This document shows, in pieces, positions 22,801-34,199 of a stretch of DNA of 64,000 nt (the stretch's first letter is position 1; every line of letters starts with the position of its first letter). Position numbers and translations under genes: made by a program. Source of the DNA: Scortum barcoo (taxonomy: Eukaryota > Chordata > Actinopteri > Centrarchiformes > Terapontidae); contig CM041551.1 in the NCBI GenBank assembly GCA_023238725.1, positions 8,793,759 to 8,857,758 of the forward strand, in the 5' to 3' direction. The notes beneath the pieces are model-generated. The model was given only the letters and a program-made list of their open reading frames with translations, had not been told where the DNA came from and made no database searches.

Positions 22801-24060
22801 GTGCTGATGTGGTGCAGTTTAGTGCTTGTGTGAAGGTGGTCTTTTGATTTTTTTTTTTTTTAGTTTTATTTTTTTAACTACATAAATGACAAGATGCAGT
22901 TGAGTTCTCCTTATCATTCAAGAGCCCTCCTGTTTCTAACATTTCCCTTCAGGGATCGCAGTAAACAGAACATTTGGACAGCAGGGGGAAAGGTAGCAGA
23001 CTTGATAATAAGTTGTGTTTAGATTTTTGAGACTATTTTGCTTTGTACTAACATGCTGGATTACTGATAGTGGTATTACACTTAAATCTATTTAACTATG
23101 TATATTACTCAATAAATATGGCCCTGAAATACATATTACATCAGGCTTATCCCGAAGCGAAAGATCCTTAGTTGCATTATTTATAACTGGTATTCTTCTT
23201 CTAACTATTAAAGTTGGTAGTTTCAGAAATATTCAGGAGGAAAAGTGGAAAGACAGTCCCATTTTCTTCTTTATTGTACATATAGTCTTTTACAAATGTC
23301 ATTTTTTCATGAAGTGTCCCATCAAAGCCCTGAAATACTTTTGTCCTAGCAATCACAAATGGGAATTATTGTGATTTTGATGTTATTGTGTTCAGTGACT
23401 TTGTCTTAAAACCTTGGAAAAGAACATGAGGAATGGTATTGAATTGGTCTTTAGTGAGATTTCTTTCTTGGGTCACAATTCCCTGTGGTTCATTAGTAAT
23501 ATATGAATTTTTCTTAATACACACAAACATGTGAGTTATATCAATTAGAGCTGACATGATTTGTTCACAAATCAATGGTTTTATGGACAGAAAATTAAAA
23601 TGCAGCAATTTTGATGATGCCTAAATAATTTTTAAGCAGAAATTCCATACATTTTCCTCATATTATATTACACTAAACTGAACATCTATCCTATATCCTA
23701 CATAGATTTGATGGGCATTCTTTACTGTTTTCTATGCTAAATAAACCAAACTATTTAGCAATAAATTGTACTTGTAAACAACAAAACAGAGTCTTTTTCT
23801 TTAAGTATAGTGGTTGTACAGCTGGTAAGTGTACATCAGTATTATTACTACCATCACAATCTTTACTATTTTCCCAGCTGTAATAATGATGACAAAGTAA
23901 TAAATCACATAAAACACCCTGGCAGTCAAATTCAACAGACGTTTGCTTGAAATTCTTCTTCAGGAGTGACGACTAATATGTTGACTTGCTTAGCATTGAT
24001 TGAGGATGAGAGAAGTGAGTATGAAAGAAAAGAGAGCGAAGTGAATGTGACTTGACTTAA
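22801..24060. other. AT-rich spacer
   Basis: T-rich run at 22848-22875, otherwise featureless AT-rich DNA. No gene or transposon hallmark. Confidence 0.6.
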
Positions 24061-25140
24061 GGTGAGATAAGCTCTGAGCTTGAATGAGCCGGTCCAGGAT
24101 CCTCCAGTCAGAGGGACTGTGACTCTAGATCACACAGTCCTGACGTGGTGGCTTTCTGTAATGCTTTTATCAATGAACGCATGCATGCATGTACACAAAT
24201 GGCCTCTGCTGTCTCAACCGTACACTTTTCTGACTCACACGCACACACACAGGCACAGTGCATCGATACCAAAAGGGTTTAATCAACTCTCGGAGGAAGA
24301 CATCATTGCATTTAGAATCAAACCTATGGAATCAATACCTGTGTTACACTTAAAATGACAAAGCGCTTAGACAGAGCTCATGCAGGCACACAGCCCCGGG
24401 GTAAGTTTTGAATGTATAGATGGATGTGCGGATCGTTTATGGTTGTGATTTTGGCTGTGTGATAGATCCTTGCAAATCTGAACCCCTCGGGCATAGACAA
24501 CCTTTCCACCGGTGAAATATCTGAACGGCAACAAATAGAAACGATACAGCAAACCACCTTGAAATAATGCACCGCAGACACATGCAGGCCATCCAGCTGC
24601 TCTAGGGATGCAATTAAATCAGCAGTGATCAGTTTATGCCTGCTGATATTACATTTTCAGTTTTAATTGCTTTACATTCTTTTGATATATTATATCCAAC
24701 ATGAAAAAGCCAATGTAATTACTATCATGTCAGGCAGCCAACTATGCAACTAGAATTGGAAGAAAGTAAGTAATCAAAAAAGTAAATAATGACATAGTCC
24801 AATATATATTTACATAAGTGCCACTTTGATTCTACCAACTTTCATACAACAGCACTTCAACCTTCAACCCTTAACACAGCTATACTGAATGCCTGTGTTA
24901 ATTTATTGGAATACAGCAAAGGCATAATTATTTTTCAGCACAGTTACAGTCACAAACAAGAAGAAGAGTCTCAAGAACCTCAGGAATCATCACTTAAAAA
25001 ACTACTTTTTGTAATTTTAATTGACAGAAGAAAAAACGTTTTATAGATTATCTCTACAAAACATATTTTTTTCTTCTGCGTATTCTTTCGGCCTTTCTAA
25101 TGACGAACTTTTGGAATCTAACTTCTTTGAGTGTTTAACC
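24061..25140. other. Noncoding spacer
   Basis: Short (GCAT) and CA patches at 24180-24255. A small inverted repeat (ATCAGCAG ... CTGCTGAT, about 24618-24647) is too short to call. The rest is AT-rich. No gene. Confidence 0.55.
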
Positions 25141-25143
25141 GTG

Positions 25144-25199
25144 TGACGTCAAGGGACCTTCACTTTAAGTCAATGTGTCAATATGAGCTTAAGTGAAGG
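25144..25199. promoter_or_regulatory. Full CRE next to an inverted repeat
   Basis: The palindromic cAMP-response element TGACGTCA lies at 25144-25151. Just downstream, CCTTCACTTTAAG (25157-25169) is mirrored as CTTAAGTGAAGG (25188-25199), a 12-bp inverted repeat with one extra base. CREB/ATF binding is inferred from the consensus. Confidence 0.35.
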
Positions 25200-25259
25200 A
25201 GTGGTCTGAAAGCTAACCACAGAATCAGACTAAGTGTGAATTTCCATTTCTATCACATG

Positions 25260-25800
25260 GTCGGTAATTATGGCTGCACTCCCTCGTCCTCATTGTCTCA
25301 AACTGTCTTTGCCCGCAGTGCGTGTGCATGTAAGAACGCGTAAGATAGAAAGAGGGGGAGAGTGTGCGAGAGGACGAGCCTTATATATTATTGCAGTCAC
25401 GCTGTCCACGTCTGAAAACATTTCACTGGCAGTGCAAGGGAAATGTAAATCTGAGTTTGCTGAATCTAACACACACACACACGCCCACACAGAGGAGAAA
25501 AAAAAAAACTCATCTCCCCTTTCTCCCTTATACACACATAATGCATTAAAATGGAAAACAGCTCACACTGGCCCCGGCATTGAAGGGGGCCCTAATATTT
25601 GTTTTTCTCTCCCCTGTAGTGTCCTCGTTGCCAATGACCAAATTTATAATAATCTCTGCCTCAGAGTCGAGCGCTGCTTTCAGAATCTGTAATCACCTCA
25701 GCAGTGGTTCCTTCAGCCCGGCCCTGACTGGCTACAGTTCCCTTTAGCTCTGGTTCAGTGATACCGCAATTGGTCCCAATCCCTGAAATCTGCCTGTAGG
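25260..25800. promoter_or_regulatory. Noncoding block, second half CNE-like
   Basis: A CA tract at about 25470-25490 and a poly-A at 25499-25509 break the first half. From 25540 to 25760 the sequence is repeat-free and GC-balanced (GGGCCCTAATATTTG, GACCAAATTTATAATAATC). The open frame at 25270-25692 has no recognisable domain and runs through the CA repeat, so it is not called as a gene. Confidence 0.35.
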
Positions 25801-26858
25801 TTGGATTGTCTGTAGGTATGTTCTGTTTTCACAAGGACACATTCAATCACAGTAAGGTATTGCATGCAATCATCTGGCTGCAGTTTTACCTGCAGTAATA
25901 CCCGTATGACAAAAAGGATGGCATGCATACACGTGGCAGATATTTGCCCTTGCTCATAGCCAATTTGCCACTTTCTTGCTCTGTTTCTAGCTCAGGACTG
26001 TTTCCAACCTGCTGCTCATTATCTGTGCTGTAGTTCAGTGTGTACAGTATATGAGCAGCATTGCATGGTTCAGGGATTCTCACTGGGGTAACTTGGAAAC
26101 CCAAAACAGAAGCGAATAGATTCAACTGCATACAGCGACGTTGTCTTTCAAAGATTTGAGTTTAAGTTTAAATGCATTATGGCAAAAAGTGGCAAGGAGA
26201 CATAAGGATTGTAGGCCTCACTCATGACTCAAAACTGGTTGTTTAAAGGTCCAGGCTTTGTTCTGTAGTAGATTTTGTGGCTCCAAAAACAGGCGAGATG
26301 GCAGGAAATGGTAAGACCAAACCTAAAGGTTCTATAAAAAATTAATAGGTGTCATCTCAAATACATTTCTTGACTAAAATGTAATAATAATAAAGTACAG
26401 CAAACTAAACACCCAGCATTCAGGCTGTGAGACTTGCACTATCTGGACCTGTAATAAACTTCAGCTACTGTTGCTTCACATTAGGAGCCTTTTCCACTTC
26501 ACAATATCACTCCTGTGGTTTCCCAGTGGGAAACTAAAGTAATGCAGCCTTCATTACAATATTTGTCATGTTTTAATGCTCTATTGGTGTACTGATACAG
26601 TTTTAAAAATTTCAGGGAGCCACAATGAGGTACTTAGATGAAGTCACACAGGGTGCTTGCTGCAGTTTGTTCTAACTCCCAAGACATCATCAAGGTAGGA
26701 AACTTGCAATATGCAGCACGTGCATTTTTATTTAGGATAGAGGCTGTAATGCTCTGTTTATTTGATTTGTTTGTCCAGTTTGTCTACCTTTGTATAAAAT
26801 TTAGACTTAAAAAAATCCACCCATGGTTTGTCCAAAATATTTTTAGGTTCAACACCTT
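25801..26858. other. AT-rich spacer
   Basis: Nothing recognised. The 113-codon open frame at 26638-26979 has no domain and runs into the mobile element that starts at 26859. Confidence 0.55.
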
Positions 26859-27753
26859 AGCCATGTTTCCACCGCATGAACTTCCCTCAGGAACCAGGAA
26901 CTTTTGCAGGAACTACCTGCATTTCCACTACAGGAACCAGGGTCTAAATAAAGTTCTGGGGCCGTTTTTTCACCCCTAAAGAAGTCCCTACTCAGGAGGT
27001 AGTACTTTTCAAAGTACCAGGAACATTTCTGATTGCTCGAGTATTCCTAGCATTTTATTTCAGCCAGCTGGGGACTGGGTGGAGACAGACGAGCAGTCAG
27101 CTGAAGGTAAATTGCACACAGCCAGCATGATGCTTGTTAAATGTTACTTGTTAAATGCTAACTGACGCTAACTGGTGTAATACTGTTGTTACCCTAGCCA
27201 AAAGCTAACGTTAGCTAGCTAATGTCAACATTACCTAACGTTAGCATCAATGCTAACGACTTGCGTTAATGCTAACGTAGTACAATAGTGGTATAAAACG
27301 ACCGTTGGCTAAATCAGTCATACAAAATGATTTACCCCTACAGTCACTAGTGGCCGTCAGAGGTGTAGGGCATTTTACCTGATCCACCTTGCCTTAGTGC
27401 AGCTCTGTTTTAATAGTTATTCTCACTATGCATGTCACAGTACAAAACTCACAATATGCCATTGCTGGTTAGGGACATGTGTGAGGTAACCTCAAACTGT
27501 GCTTGTATATTTATTTACTATGATGTGTTTAGGGGTTATTTTTCAATGTAAAAAGAGGTAGTTGCTCGCTAAAATGACGTGTGAAAACAGCCGGCGCTTT
27601 GTTATGAGTCAACAGACGAATTTGCCTAATCCTCACAGGTCCTTACACTCCAGTGGAAACACAGACAATACAGGGCTGCCAGGAACCTTTTTAGTTCCTT
27701 GAAAATGGTTCCTGGGACTAAAAGTTCCTGGTACTTTTAGTGGAAATGTGGCT
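26859..27753. mobile_element. Non-autonomous DNA transposon (MITE-like), 895 bp
   Basis: The left end AGCCATGTTTCCAC is mirrored by the right end, whose complement is AGCCACATTTCCAC. Subterminal AGGAACT/CCAGGAACTTTT words recur in both orientations inside both ends. A possible 3-bp target duplication, CTT, lies at 26856-26858 and 27754-27756. There is no transposase frame. A 3-bp duplication and internal subterminal repeats fit a PIF/Harbinger-like element, but the superfamily is inference; hAT is possible if the ends are misplaced. It carries TAACGTTAGC repeats in its middle. Confidence 0.7.
27195..27290. repeat. AACGTTAGC palindromic repeat cluster
   Basis: At least three copies of (T)AACGTTAGC or its half GCTAACG occur in both orientations. 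The word is self-complementary in its AACGTT core. Clusters of this word are common inside fish miniature transposons. It sits in the middle of the 895-bp element. Confidence 0.7.
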
Positions 27754-27881
27754 CTTAATGTGGTGATAGGTTGGCGGGGCACTCAGAGGTATAACGAGGA
27801 AGCCATCCTTTGTTTTAGCTGAAATGTAATGTAATGTAAATGTAATGAAATGTAAACTGCATTTAAATTTCAGACTTGAGA
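27754..27881. repeat. Short TGTAA-repeat spacer between two elements
   Basis: A 128-base gap between the 895-bp element and the fold-back structure, containing a short tandem of AATGTAATGTAA words at about 27820-27855. Confidence 0.6.
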
Positions 27882-29311
27882 AGTTTAAAAGATAATGCTG
27901 GTCGTGATTTAGCCAAAGTAACCCAGAAATATCACTGCAGTCAAGCCAGCCTCTACTTCGAAAAACACAGTCAAACTAGCCTCCGCGATGTTTTGTAGTG
28001 CATGTTTATACTAGACATTATGGTAAGGGAGTCTAACTAAGTTTAAAGTAAAAGCATTGTCCTATATATATAAACAGTGACCTCCCTCTCTACATTCAGC
28101 TTATACTTAAAAGAAAACCACCTGTTATCACACAATAATTCCCCTTCAGACTGACACCAGGCCACCCCAGGGTGTCACTCAAAAAATATCATGTCATTCT
28201 GATGTAGGATTTCAAAATTAAAGCCTTCTGAAATATGTTCCCAAAATTGTCTGTCAGACAGATTACAAGATTTTCATATTAAAAAGGAGGTGACTGCTAT
28301 GAGCTGCGGCTGAAACGTCGTTGGTGCCTTTTTAATTTGAAAATTGCACGTCGAAATTAAATGATATAGTCCTTTTAGTGTTAATATGAATATTAGTTAT
28401 GGATATGATTTTATTGATAGATTTCAAAGGGCTTTAATTTTGAAATGTCAATTCAGAATGAGTTGATTTTTCCTGAGTGACACCCTGGGGTGGACTAGTG
28501 TAAGCCTTAAGTAAAATTATTGTGTGATAACTGATAACGTAAGTTTCCTGAAAAAAAAAAAAAAAAAACAAATATATACTTTATATATGTGTATACGTAT
28601 ATTACGATGCCGTAATGTCTAGTGTAAGCAGGAACTGCAAAATTTCGCGAAGACTAGTTTGACTGTGTTTTTCGTAGTGGAGGCTGGCTTGACTGCAGTG
28701 AAATATCCTAGAGATGCAGACCTACATGACTTTAGCATGGCCTGGACGGCATAAACTGTTTTACATATTAAAGGAGAGTGATCTAGTTAAAATGTTGTAT
28801 TATTTTCGGAGTTCTTCAGGGCTTCTTACTGAGATCGCTGTCGCACATTAATAATGGACTTAATGAGCTCATATAGTACAGAGAGTCAGACACATGCATC
28901 AACAGTTTTAACAGCTGGTAAATAAATACCTGCGATGACATGCTTACATGTTACAGTGACAGTTATAGCATCTCATACAAAGATCGATGTATCGCGGCTT
29001 TATTAACAATTTTGCTGTAGGTCTACTATGAAACAAAATGAACTGCAACAAAGTCCGTTTAGTAGATCAAGAACCATGCATGTAACTGCAGCAGGGTTTG
29101 ATTGACCCAAACAAAATGCACTAACCGGCAACAAGTATCCATTTTAACTGAACCGTACAGTTAGGTAACAAAGCAATTATACATGGCTTATTTCCAAAAT
29201 TAAGCTGTTCAACTCTTGCTTCACTGTGTTTCCACAGTCACCTCGGCTGCATCTCAAGGATATTTCTGGGTTGATATTCAGCTAAATCACGACAAGCATT
29301 AGCTTTTAAAC
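27882..29311. mobile_element. Long fold-back (inverted-repeat) element
   Basis: Nested inverted matches run from both ends to a centre near 28307. The pairs are 27882-27933 with 29259-29311, 27934-28024 with 28609-28699, 28162-28181 with 28474-28493 (20 bp, perfect), 28192-28235 with 28423-28464, and 28271-28287 with 28326-28345. The left arm is about 410 bases; the right arm is longer because of an extra segment at 28700-29266 and a poly-A at 28552-28569. There is no coding frame and I could not define a target duplication. A fold-back transposon or an old inverted duplication both fit. Confidence 0.65.
28700..29266. mobile_element. Inverted-repeat-bounded insertion in the right arm
   Basis: A 20-base terminal inverted repeat (28700-28719 against 29247-29266, 19 of 20 matching, starting GAAATATCC) encloses about 530 bases with no counterpart in the left arm of the fold-back structure. 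The insertion point falls in the arm's GATATTTC word. There is no open frame and the superfamily is unknown. It suggests a second, later transposition event. Confidence 0.5.
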
Positions 29312-29411
29312 AGGATGGCGCCTGCGCCTTGATGATGTCATGTTTCATTCAATATATTCAGACTTTCAATCAATATATTCAGTTATATTATATATATTAT
29401 TGTATATATTA

Positions 29412-29416
<5 letters not shown>

Positions 29417-29482
<66 letters not shown>
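29417..29482. repeat. (TA)26(CA)7 microsatellite
   Basis: Fifty-two bases of uninterrupted TA followed by seven CA units, about 105 bases past the fold-back element. It is among the longest pure dinucleotide tracts in the window and yields the YIYIYI-type open frames, which are not genes. Cruciform formation and length polymorphism are expected. Confidence 0.97.
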
Positions 29483-29486
<4 letters not shown>

Positions 29487-31070
29487 AGTTCAAGGCTTTA
29501 TTTGTTTGGGGGTCTTTTATTTTGTTCAAATACAAAGCCTAATCTAATTTCTTTTAAGTTTCGCTTTCATGTTATCCTCTGCCTCTTTCTCAATCCCTTT
29601 TTTAATCTACCAATCCCTGCTCTCCATTTTCTAGACAAGGTCGCATCACCAAATCAGTTTTCTAAGAACAGACAGGACGCCCACAAGTCCATATAGATAC
29701 AGACACATGATAAACATACATATACAAATGAAGTACTCACACATATGACTGGTCTTGATTAATCAATTGGCTAAAACAATTTTTTACAACCCAGCTCCTC
29801 CAGGGGCGTTATCTCAGGCAATATGTGGTCTGCATAAATCATAAATCAGACCAATCTGATGATTGCAGCAGTGATAGCCCGTGCTTTTGCACCGCCTCTG
29901 CTAGGCCTAATGTTATTTCCCTCCCCCGAAATGCATAATAACAGTAATGATAATAATAATATGTACGTCAAGCCCAGCTCATAAATATCAGGATCAATCT
30001 GGCTTGAGAGAGGGTACATATGCATAAAAAACAACTCAAACTGGGGACAAGTGAGTGCTCTGCCAATGTTTATGTGTATGTTACAGAAAAAGGGAGGGAA
30101 ACAAATTAGACACATTTCTCCTAAAGAGAGCTGAGTGACCCCTCACATGCATATTTTGCTCATTTGTATGTGTGATTGTGTCCCTGTGTGTATTTGTGTA
30201 TGCTCCCATCGTGCATTGAGTGATGACTTCAAGCAACTGTGACCCCCACACATCACCTCTCCATGCATATAAAAACAGCCTACTGCTTTAATATCCTCAT
30301 TTAATGACTAGCCAGAGCCAGTGAAAGACCATTAACGTAATGACATCACACTGGCCATCCATCACACACACACATACACACACGCCACACACGAGAGCAT
30401 GCTAACTCTGAGTGGCGACATTCTCTTCTTTCACTAATGAACAATGAATTAACAGTAGAGGTGAAATGTTTTTCATCATCAAGCTTGTGTGAGTACAGGT
30501 ATGTCTTCATTTAAACCCTAATAGGAGATCTTTGAGATAGTTTGTTTGCATATTGGCTACAATATCTGTCTGTGTGTATGTGTAATAGCAGCAGAGTCAG
30601 GGGGTTGCAGTTTCATCTTACTAATTCAAGGACAGTTCCTAATCATGCAGAGTGAATACATGGCGACATTACAGGAACATATGCATTAACCTCTTGCATA
30701 TTTACGTCATGGACACACACACACGCAAACGCATGTACGTGCATGCCAACTACACACAAGCAATTTGTAATATTGAATAGCTGACACAGTAAGATTTCAT
30801 AATCTATTGACAGTGTCACAGCACAGTCATGCAAGGTGGTGGAGCTATTGATAAACACAGTATTAGCCTGTCATCCGTGTTCTTTAATCTGGGCTGATGT
30901 AACTTAGTGCAAACAACAGATCCAAGGCCACTGATGACATCACAGCACCCTTGGGGGCTGAGATCTCCCTTCTCTTGTGCACTGCAACACTTGACCTGAT
31001 GAGACATTTGATGAGTAATGAAGATTCCTGTTTTTAACCTGTTACCATAAAATGACACAAACAGACAATG
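29483..31070. other. Noncoding spacer with a CNE-like block
   Basis: Mostly AT-rich. A repeat-free block at 30285-30360 (TTAATATCCTCATTTAATGAC, CATTAACGTAATGACATC) looks CNE-like, directly before a CA patch at 30363-30383. Open frames here carry CA/GT patches and no domain. Confidence 0.45.
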
Positions 31071-31555
31071 AAGGATATAAGAGTAATTTTATTGTGTTTA
31101 ATACAGGCAGTACATGTTATTTATTGCATAACTCACAAAACTAAAAGGGTTTCTTTAAAAAAATCATAAATCAAATACAATAAATAATAAACCATATAAA
31201 ATAAATGAAATATACAGATAAATATACACATATATACACTGGTTTTGAAAAACAACACTTAACTTTAAATTGTGAACTTGGTAAGGTTATATTTTGCTTA
31301 AATGAGATTTGTCATCTCACACACACAAATACATACATATGCATTCATTGATGCACGCACATTTGCATGCACCTCTGCACACTAACCGCTCTGACACACA
31401 CACTTAAACACACACAAAGGCAAAAAACTAAATTAAGTTGTCAAACCCCTCTTCACAAATCATAAATGAGAGTTGATGGCATTCTATAAAAAAATGAAAC
31501 AACATTAAACTCAGTGCTGCATCGTCAACAGTTCATAATTCTAATCAGCGGGCTA
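31071..31555. other. AT-rich stretch with minus-strand poly(A)-type signal
   Basis: AATAAA on the minus strand (TTTTATTGTG on plus, near 31088-31097) precedes very AT-rich sequence to about 31240. It could be the 3' end of a minus-strand transcript, but nothing upstream on that strand supports one. CA-rich patches at 31318-31410. Confidence 0.25.
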
Positions 31556-31559
31556 ATAC

Positions 31560-31890
31560 AGTTGATATACTATACCTCAGGCCACAAGTCCCCCATGGTG
31601 GCAATTATCGCCAAACACCCAAGATCAACATCCCAGCACACACACTTATAAACATGCATGCGCACACCATCCACATCATTTTTGTCCCTCCAATTAGAAT
31701 TTTTAATATCCTGGTCGGCGTTAATGGAGATTAATGGCCAATCGCCATGGTGAATTCCAATGTCATCTATTATCATTCCAGCCTTGGTCCCAGTCCGCAC
31801 TAATTACATCCTCAAAATGCCCTCCGCTCTGCAACCCCCAGCACCCTAAGATCAATCAATAATTTTAATTTTCGGATGCCCCCCAACCCC
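31560..31890. promoter_or_regulatory. CNE-like noncoding block
   Basis: Repeat-free except for one short CA patch. Dense in homeodomain and CCAAT-type cores (CAATTAGAATTTTTAATATC near 31691, GTTAATGGAGATTAATGGCC near 31720, ATCAATCAATAATTTTAATT near 31851). All frames carry stops. It is one of the strongest CNE candidates by composition. Confidence 0.4.
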
Positions 31891-33280
31891 GCTCCAATCC
31901 CTACCCTCGTCCTCTGCTTTCGCTCCTTTCTTCCTTCCCCCGTGCTTGTCGATTTGTTTCCAAAGAAAATCAAACGCCGTAGAATGAAGGCTTATGGGGA
32001 ATTAATTACCCATCTCGTCTTTAGCTCCCTTTGATTCCTTCGTTTGTTTGTCCGTTTTTCACACGCTCGTCCTCCTTGTTTCTCGCTTGTGTCTGCCATG
32101 TCTTTCCTCCCTCGCCCTCTCTCTGTCTGGCGTATGGGGGGCGCTTTTCTGTCTCACCCCCCCTCCTTCTTGTCACGTAATTAGCATGCAGATATGCATT
32201 GCCTGATTCGCAAGTCAAATCGCCTCGCTAGTTCCCCCTTTCTGTGTCTCTGCTCCATTTTGGGACTCTGATTGTTCTTATTCAAATAGGCTGTTTGATT
32301 TGGCTAACACCACCACACCCCCTCTCCCCTCGCCTCCTCTCCCTCCATCCAGTCTACCCAAACACACACACAGTGTATGATAACATTCCTCTTTATCTGC
32401 AGATGACAGGGCTTTGCCCAATCTACTCCTGCTCTGTGTCCTGCTGCCAATCATGCAAAACAAGAAAAACATGAAAAATTAAACACATTTATAATCTTGT
32501 GGCCATTTCAAAACACGATGGATGGGCTACAGCCTGCCTGAGCCTTATTTTGTGTGTCCTATGCACCAGCCTGCCAATAATACTCAGCACACCTCAGTGG
32601 CGGGTTTCATATGATGAATGCCTTTCTTTTTGGTGTGAAAACCTCTTGCTTCATTGGCACACACTCAAACAGACAAGAGTACAGTATGTGTTTTGCACCC
32701 CCCTCCCCTCAAAACACTACACAAATACATTTCTCTCCCTGCCTTTCTGTCTTCCTCACACACGCAGAGCACGTCTGCTGGTGCAGGAAGATGTTTGCTC
32801 AGCAGATTTCAATATGAACATCATAATACTCTATCTAGCTGCCATCCGTTTTTCTTGTCATAAACCAACATAAGCCAGCAGTTTTTATTCCTGAACGCTG
32901 AGAGACAAAAATCACATTTATGTCCCCACTAAAACCTAAATGTCATTATGGTAAAAAAAAAAAAGAGAGAAATGATTGAGGTGGGTTGCAACATCTATTT
33001 TTGATGGCCTTGAAAAAGGATATGCAAGGAGAGTCAATATTCGACTTTTGCCACAATGCATAAATGGAGGTCAAAACGGAGGCCAGACCCCTATTTTTCA
33101 CCATCATTTTGCTTAAGGCTCTCATACATTCTTAAATATCTCTCCCAATGCATACAGTGATATTGAAACATTAAATTATCATCATTCCTTTATGGATAAA
33201 AGGTAGGAGAAGTTCACCAGCCCCATTAAGGCAATGTGGCGAAAGTAAAACTTCGAGGTCTGGTTAGGGAATTTCCTGCA
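31891..33280. other. Noncoding spacer
   Basis: Pyrimidine-rich 31900-32170, then mixed. The block 32170-32230 (CACGTAATTAGCATGCAG) looks CNE-like. The open frames at 32244-32873 overlap in several frames with no domain. No gene recognised. Confidence 0.5.
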
Positions 33281-33284
33281 TCAG

Positions 33285-33700
33285 TACATGTCCTCACATG
33301 TGATGCTAACACATAAACACACAGACGGCAACAAGTGTCAGAGTGGTGGGGGGAGGTCTTCCCGCGTAGTCATGTCTTGGTATCGTTGGCACCAGGCCAG
33401 CTTTGCCATCTGTCTCCTCTCCCCCTCTCCCTGTCTCTCCTCCTCCTCCTCCTCCTCCAAGCCAATCTGCTCTACATTTGCTATCATTACGTGCCTGCCA
33501 TCCTTATGGCATATCAGAGGCAGGCGCCAGGCACCCTTTACCCCTCTCTCTCCTCCTCCTCACGCCCCTCTCTTCACGCCCCTATTTCCGCGCCCACTTC
33601 GCCACAGAGTTCTCTAAAGGGTCCAGGTGGCATCTTGCCCTGCTCTCTTCTCGGAGCCAGGACAGAAAACAAAGAAGCGCGGCGATGAGGACAAAAAAGC
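33285..33700. other. Pyrimidine-rich, GC-rich stretch
   Basis: Contains CTC-trinucleotide repeats (about 33436-33460) and C-rich runs at 33540-33600. Three overlapping plus-strand frames are open because of the Ser/Pro-rich low complexity. No domain is recognised. Confidence 0.55.
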
Positions 33701-33784
33701 CCCGAAAACGAGGATATACTCCTTTCCACATCCTGCTTGGAGCCTGCTGTGCTTCCTGTGCCCACTGGCTGTGATGTTGGTTTG

Positions 33785-33949
33785 TTTGTTGTTGTTGTTG
33801 TTGTTGTTGTTGATTTCCATGCTTCTCCCTGCTCCTGGATGGCTGTTGCAGTAGAGAAGTAAAACCCTCTTCAAACCTTGGAACTTCCCTGGCTTTGGCG
33901 CTATTGACGGGACCCTGGTACGTCTCCTGTGCCCACACACACACGCATG

Positions 33950-33978
<29 letters not shown>
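33785..33978. repeat. (TTG)n and (CA)n microsatellites
   Basis: A TTG trinucleotide tract at about 33785-33812 and a CA tract at 33934-33978, interrupted by GCATGC at 33945-33949. These produce the poly-Gln/Asn and Cys-Val segments of the 196-codon minus-strand frame, which is therefore not a gene. Confidence 0.95.
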
Positions 33979-33980
<2 letters not shown>

Positions 33981-34199
33981 GCGTTCACGTTGACGCTGCA
34001 GAGTGTTTCTCTCAGAGCTTACTGCCACCTCGTCTGCCTGCTGCTTCGAAAGAACTGGGAATACCATGGGATCTACCAGAGACTCACTCACACGTACACA
34101 CAGACACACGCCGGATTTAATACGCACGTGCACTCGCCGGTCGTTTGAGGCTGCAGGAAAGTGAATAATCAATTAAGTATTGATTTCTTGTAAGATTTT

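Noticed and set aside
25270..25692. 140-codon plus-strand open frame
   Set aside because: Runs through a CA tract and a poly-A; first part unrecognised, last part better explained as a noncoding block.
31088..31097. Minus-strand poly(A)-type hexamer
   Set aside because: AATAAA is expected often in such AT-rich DNA and there is no supporting minus-strand exon; kept only as a weak note in the region entry.
33582..34172. 196-codon open frame on the minus strand, the longest here
   Set aside because: It is built from the CA and TTG microsatellites (Cys-Val runs and poly-Gln) plus GC-rich spacer; no domain and no splice support.
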